Source: Anaerolineae bacterium (GTDB taxonomy: Bacteria; Chloroflexota; Anaerolineae; 4572-78; J111). From it: 64,000 nucleotides of DNA. The DNA is taken from NCBI GenBank assembly GCA_023382535.1, contig JAHDWA010000011.1, positions 174,349 through 238,348 of the forward strand, in the 5' to 3' direction. Below are positions 61,157-64,000 of this stretch, piece by piece. Position numbers and translations under genes: made by a program. The notes under the pieces are model-generated. The model worked only from the letters and a program-made list of their open reading frames with translations, made no database searches and was not told the origin of the DNA. Within the stretch, counting starts at the first letter, position 1. The number at the start of each line of letters is the position of its first letter.

Positions 61157-63262
61157 ATGACGTTGTCAAATAACTCTCAAACTCTATCTCCATCACGCTG
61201 GCTGGTCGGAGGCGTGTTTTTGGTAGCTCTGATCAGCCAGCTTGCGCTCGGCTGGTTAACGGCGGCGGGCTGCAGCCGCTTTTATGATCATGGCTCAATG
61301 GTGTTGATTGTTGCTGGCAGCGGGGTGACCTTCGCCCTTGTTGGAGGTCTCATTCTATTTTACCGGCCCCATAATCGAGTTGGCTGGCTCTGCTTGTGGA
61401 TCGGCATCGGCCTGCCCACAATTATTGCCATTGATATTTACATTAATTGTGGTTTGGCCGGGCAGATCACCGCGCCGGGTCTGCCTTACCTGGCCTGGTT
61501 GGTATACAGCTTTGGCTTCGTACAAATCCTTATCCCTATGTTCATCTTGTTGCCAATGCTATATCCCGATGGACATTTCTTATCCCCACGCTGGCGAACG
61601 CTGGCAATTGTCGGCCTGGCAGTTATAGGCGTGGCCAGCGTGGGCTTGAGCCTATTGCCGGATTTTAGCCAAGATAATTCTTTTGATGTCAAATATCCGG
61701 TTGTTAATCCCTTTGGGCTGGCATACTTACCCATCTGGTGGTATTCGGTTGTTAGCACAACCTTGGGCATGACGGTTTTCTTTCTTTCCTTCGTCGGGAT
61801 TGCCTCAATGATCGTTCGACTAAAACGTTCCAAGGGCGATGAACGGCAGCAGATGAAATGGCTGGCCTACTTTCTGTCCACGGCCGTGGTCGTGCAACTG
61901 CTTTTCTTTGAATTTCCCGGGGCCTATCTCTATCCCTGGATTTTCGATACAATCTGGTATGACCTGATTATTATGGTGGTCTTCTTGGGTTTTCCATTAA
62001 TCATCGGCCTTGCCATTTTTAAATACCGGCTGTACGCCATCGACATAGTTATCAACCGTACCCTGGTTTACGGGGGACTAACGTTGGCAGTAGTCCTTAT
62101 TTATATTGCTACGGTAGGATTACTGAGCCAGTTATTTCATACATCAGGTAATCTGATTATCTCACTGATTGCTACCGGCCTGATTGCTGTGGCCTTTCAT
62201 CCTGTACGTGATTACCTCCAACGCGGCGTTAACCAACTAATGTTTGGCCAGCGGGACGACCCGTATGCTATACTGTCTCATCTGGGCCAGCAATTGCAAA
62301 CCACCGCCGCACCCGCCGAAACGCTGGCTTCGATTGTCGAAACCATTGCCATCACGCTCAAGCTGCCCTACGCCGCCATCGAACTGGTTGAGCAGGAGGC
62401 GCAGGTTGGTCGGGCTTCTGTCGGCCAGCCGGTGGGGGAGACGGTTGAGTTGCTGTTGCGCTATCAAAAAGAAACTGTCGGTCGTTTGCTGGTGTCGCGC
62501 CGCACGCCTGGCGAGAAATTTACGGCTAAAGAGCAACAGTTATTGGCCGATATTGCCGCCCAAACCGGTGCGGTGGCTTCTGCCACCCGACTAACGCTGG
62601 CCTTACAACGTTCTCGTGAAAAGCTTGTGCTGGCCCGTGAAGAAGAACGCCGTCGCATCCGCCGTGATTTGCACGATGGCCTTGGCCCCACCCTGGCCAG
62701 TCAAACGCTCAAATTGGATGCAGTTCTGGATTTGTTGGCTGACGACCCCCAAGCCGCCGGGCAACATGTCAAACAGCTAAAAAGCCAAACCCAGCAGATG
62801 GTGGCCGATATCCGGCGACTGGTGTACGAGCTGCGCCCGCCGGCGCTGGATGAGTTGGGCTTACTGGAAGCCTTGCGGGCGCATGTCGCCCAAATGAATG
62901 GGATGAACGGCAGATTACGTATTTCTATTGACGCCGCGCCCGAACCCCTGCCCGCTTTGCCAGCGGCTATTGAAGTAGCAGCTTATCGCATTGCGCTGGA
63001 AGGCGTTACCAACGTTATTCGCCATGCTCAGGCGCAGGACTGTCGGATGGAGTTTGTGGTTACTGAGGCTGAGCAACTGCCCTGTTTGACCCTGACCATT
63101 ACCGATGATGGCCTCGGCTTGCCCGCCCAATTTCAGTCGGGCTTGGGTTTAATCTCGATGCGAGAGCGGGCCGAGGAGTTGGGCGGCAAGTGTGAGATTG
63201 TATCGGATAGCCAAGGCGGCACGCGAGTTACTGCTGTTCTGCCTTTTACAAACAAAGGGTAA
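61157..63262 (+). CDS. Membrane sensor histidine kinase with GAF domain, NarL-partner class
   Basis: A 701-residue protein. About eight to nine helices (residues 15-350) precede a GAF domain (about 370-490), the HisKA_3 helix with IRRDLHDGLGPTLAS (near 500) and the ATPase domain (AYRIALEGVTNVIRHAQ near 610, ITDDGLGLP, GLGLISMRERAEELGG). It autophosphorylates on the His of LHDG and should signal to the response regulator that starts 3 nt after its stop. Confidence 0.92.
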   Translation: MTLSNNSQTLSPSRWLVGGVFLVALISQLALGWLTAAGCSRFYDHGSMVLIVAGSGVTFALVGGLILFYRPHNRVGWLCLWIGIGLPTIIAIDIYINCGLAGQITAPGLPYLAWLVYSFGFVQILIPMFILLPMLYPDGHFLSPRWRTLAIVGLAVIGVASVGLSLLPDFSQDNSFDVKYPVVNPFGLAYLPIWWYSVVSTTLGMTVFFLSFVGIASMIVRLKRSKGDERQQMKWLAYFLSTAVVVQLLFFEFPGAYLYPWIFDTIWYDLIIMVVFLGFPLIIGLAIFKYRLYAIDIVINRTLVYGGLTLAVVLIYIATVGLLSQLFHTSGNLIISLIATGLIAVAFHPVRDYLQRGVNQLMFGQRDDPYAILSHLGQQLQTTAAPAETLASIVETIAITLKLPYAAIELVEQEAQVGRASVGQPVGETVELLLRYQKETVGRLLVSRRTPGEKFTAKEQQLLADIAAQTGAVASATRLTLALQRSREKLVLAREEERRRIRRDLHDGLGPTLASQTLKLDAVLDLLADDPQAAGQHVKQLKSQTQQMVADIRRLVYELRPPALDELGLLEALRAHVAQMNGMNGRLRISIDAAPEPLPALPAAIEVAAYRIALEGVTNVIRHAQAQDCRMEFVVTEAEQLPCLTLTITDDGLGLPAQFQSGLGLISMRERAEELGGKCEIVSDSQGGTRVTAVLPFTNKG

Positions 63263-63265
63263 AAT

Positions 63266-63925
63266 ATGACCACCATTCGCGTATTAGTGGTAGACGACCA
63301 TAAATTATTTAGAGACGGCCTGAGCGCAATTCTGATGAATGTGCCTGATATTGAGGTGGTGGGCGAAGCCGGAACCGGCCGAGAGGCTGTTGCCCAAGTT
63401 GAAAGCTTGGTCCCGGATGTAGTGCTCATGGACATCAACATGCCCGATTTGAACGGTATCGACGCAACTCAACAGGTCTTGGCCATCCAGCCCGATACCG
63501 GCATTATCATGCTGACCATGTTAGAGGATAATGACTCTCTGTTTGCGGCCATGTGTGCCGGGGCGCGAGGCTATATTTTGAAAGGCGCTGATAAAGCGGA
63601 AGTGTTGAAAACCATTCGGGCCGTAGCTGATGGCGAAGCCCTATTTGGCCCGGCCATTGCTGGTCGGCTCACTGCATTTTTCCAAAATTCAGGGGGAATG
63701 GCACATCAAAATGAGAGTACTCCCCCTTTCTCCATTTTAACCGACCGTGAACGCGAAGTGCTTGAACTGATTGCTACGGGTGAAAATAATCAGGAAATTG
63801 CCCAACATCTTCATATCAGTGCCAAGACAGTGAGCAACCACATTTCCAACATTTTTAACAAGCTACAATTTGTCGACCGGGCGCAAGCCATTGTCAAAGC
63901 TCGGCAGGCAGGGTTGGGCAATTAA
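63266..63925 (+). CDS. NarL/FixJ-family response regulator
   Basis: A 219-residue regulator. The receiver carries Asp10/Asp11, phospho-acceptor Asp56 (LMDINMPD) and Lys106 (ILKGAD). The LuxR-type HTH is at about 158-205 (LTDREREVLELIATGENNQEIAQHLHISAKTVSNHI). It is partnered with the kinase just upstream in the same operon. Confidence 0.95.
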   Translation: MTTIRVLVVDDHKLFRDGLSAILMNVPDIEVVGEAGTGREAVAQVESLVPDVVLMDINMPDLNGIDATQQVLAIQPDTGIIMLTMLEDNDSLFAAMCAGARGYILKGADKAEVLKTIRAVADGEALFGPAIAGRLTAFFQNSGGMAHQNESTPPFSILTDREREVLELIATGENNQEIAQHLHISAKTVSNHISNIFNKLQFVDRAQAIVKARQAGLGN

Positions 63926-63944
63926 GTTACATTTTTAGGAAACT

Positions 63945-64000
63945 GGCTAACGTTTGAGTTAAGCCGCACCGGGTCAGGCGTACAGAGACACAGCCACCCT
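63945..64000. repeat. Possible left half of an attC-like site at the window edge
   Basis: GGCTAAC (63945-63951), then GTTTGAGTTAAGCCGC, resembles the left half of many integron attC sites (a core ending TAAC followed by an ...TTAAGCCGC box). It begins 20 nt after the response regulator stop. The partner arm lies beyond the window. Confidence 0.3.

Noticed and set aside
1..64000. Insertion sequences, prophage genes, tRNA or rRNA
   Set aside because: I saw no transposase, integrase or phage structural protein, and no tRNA or rRNA signature on either strand by eye.

Overview
The window reads as ordinary chromosome from a free-living, GC-rich (by eye), heterotrophic bacterium. No single marker settles the taxon. 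My best inference is Chloroflexota (Anaerolineae-like). The reasons are the protein style, the two citrate synthase paralogues (one with an N-terminal helix-turn-helix), the isocitrate lyase beside an ScfR-type regulator, the AmmeMemoRadiSam enzyme, the paired B12-radical-SAM enzymes, and an unusually rich set of intergenic palindromes. Genes lie on both strands in short operons. I see no rRNA, tRNA, insertion sequence, prophage or CRISPR.

Layout. 0-8 kb: end of a uvrC-like gene, tpiA, an HExxH membrane protein, a compact promoter/structured-RNA/twin-terminator unit, a GNAT acetyltransferase, an ABC-F ATPase, a MoaD-like protein with a formamidase-family protein, and a transglutaminase-like protein. 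8-15 kb: metallo-hydrolase, HTH-citrate synthase diverging from an SDR/methyltransferase/citrate synthase operon, AmrS radical SAM enzyme, rhomboid. 15-25 kb: DUF4236/TPR protein, YprB-like nuclease, polyprenyl synthase, a pseudokinase, isocitrate lyase with divergent ScfR regulator, a MalY/PatB-type lyase. 25-35 kb: M3 peptidase, MFS transporter, acyl-CoA ligase, methylmalonyl-CoA mutase large subunit and epimerase, sugar-isomerase-like TIM barrel. 35-46 kb: adenylate cyclase, GntR/MFS operon, MpaB-type oxygenase, then a leftward cluster of membrane proteins with two B12-radical-SAM enzymes and a PAP2-VanZ fusion. 46-55 kb: DUF4173 protein, a response regulator/histidine kinase pair, TPR-zinc-ribbon/rhomboid pair, AcuI-type reductase, ornithine cyclodeaminase family. 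55.6-64 kb: an accessory stretch with a gutted inositol phosphatase, vapBC, a lipoprotein esterase, attC-like palindromes, a complete ORF-less group II intron, gene remnants and a second two-component system.

Metabolically, isocitrate lyase, citrate synthases, acyl-CoA ligase, methylmalonyl-CoA mutase/epimerase and the AcuI-like reductase fit growth on fatty acids, acetate and propionate-type C3 units. The ScfR-type regulator next to isocitrate lyase would sense that state.

The most unusual features are four. (1) A 698-nt group II intron with intact domains V and VI but no maturase ORF. (2) About twenty intergenic inverted repeats whose arms are built of degenerate 7-8-nt words, a different word in each family. 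Some supply stop codons and some sit in frame inside the response regulator and kinase. (3) A promoter-RNA-terminator unit upstream of the acetyltransferase that resembles no RNA family I can name. (4) attC-like palindromes in the accessory end of the window.
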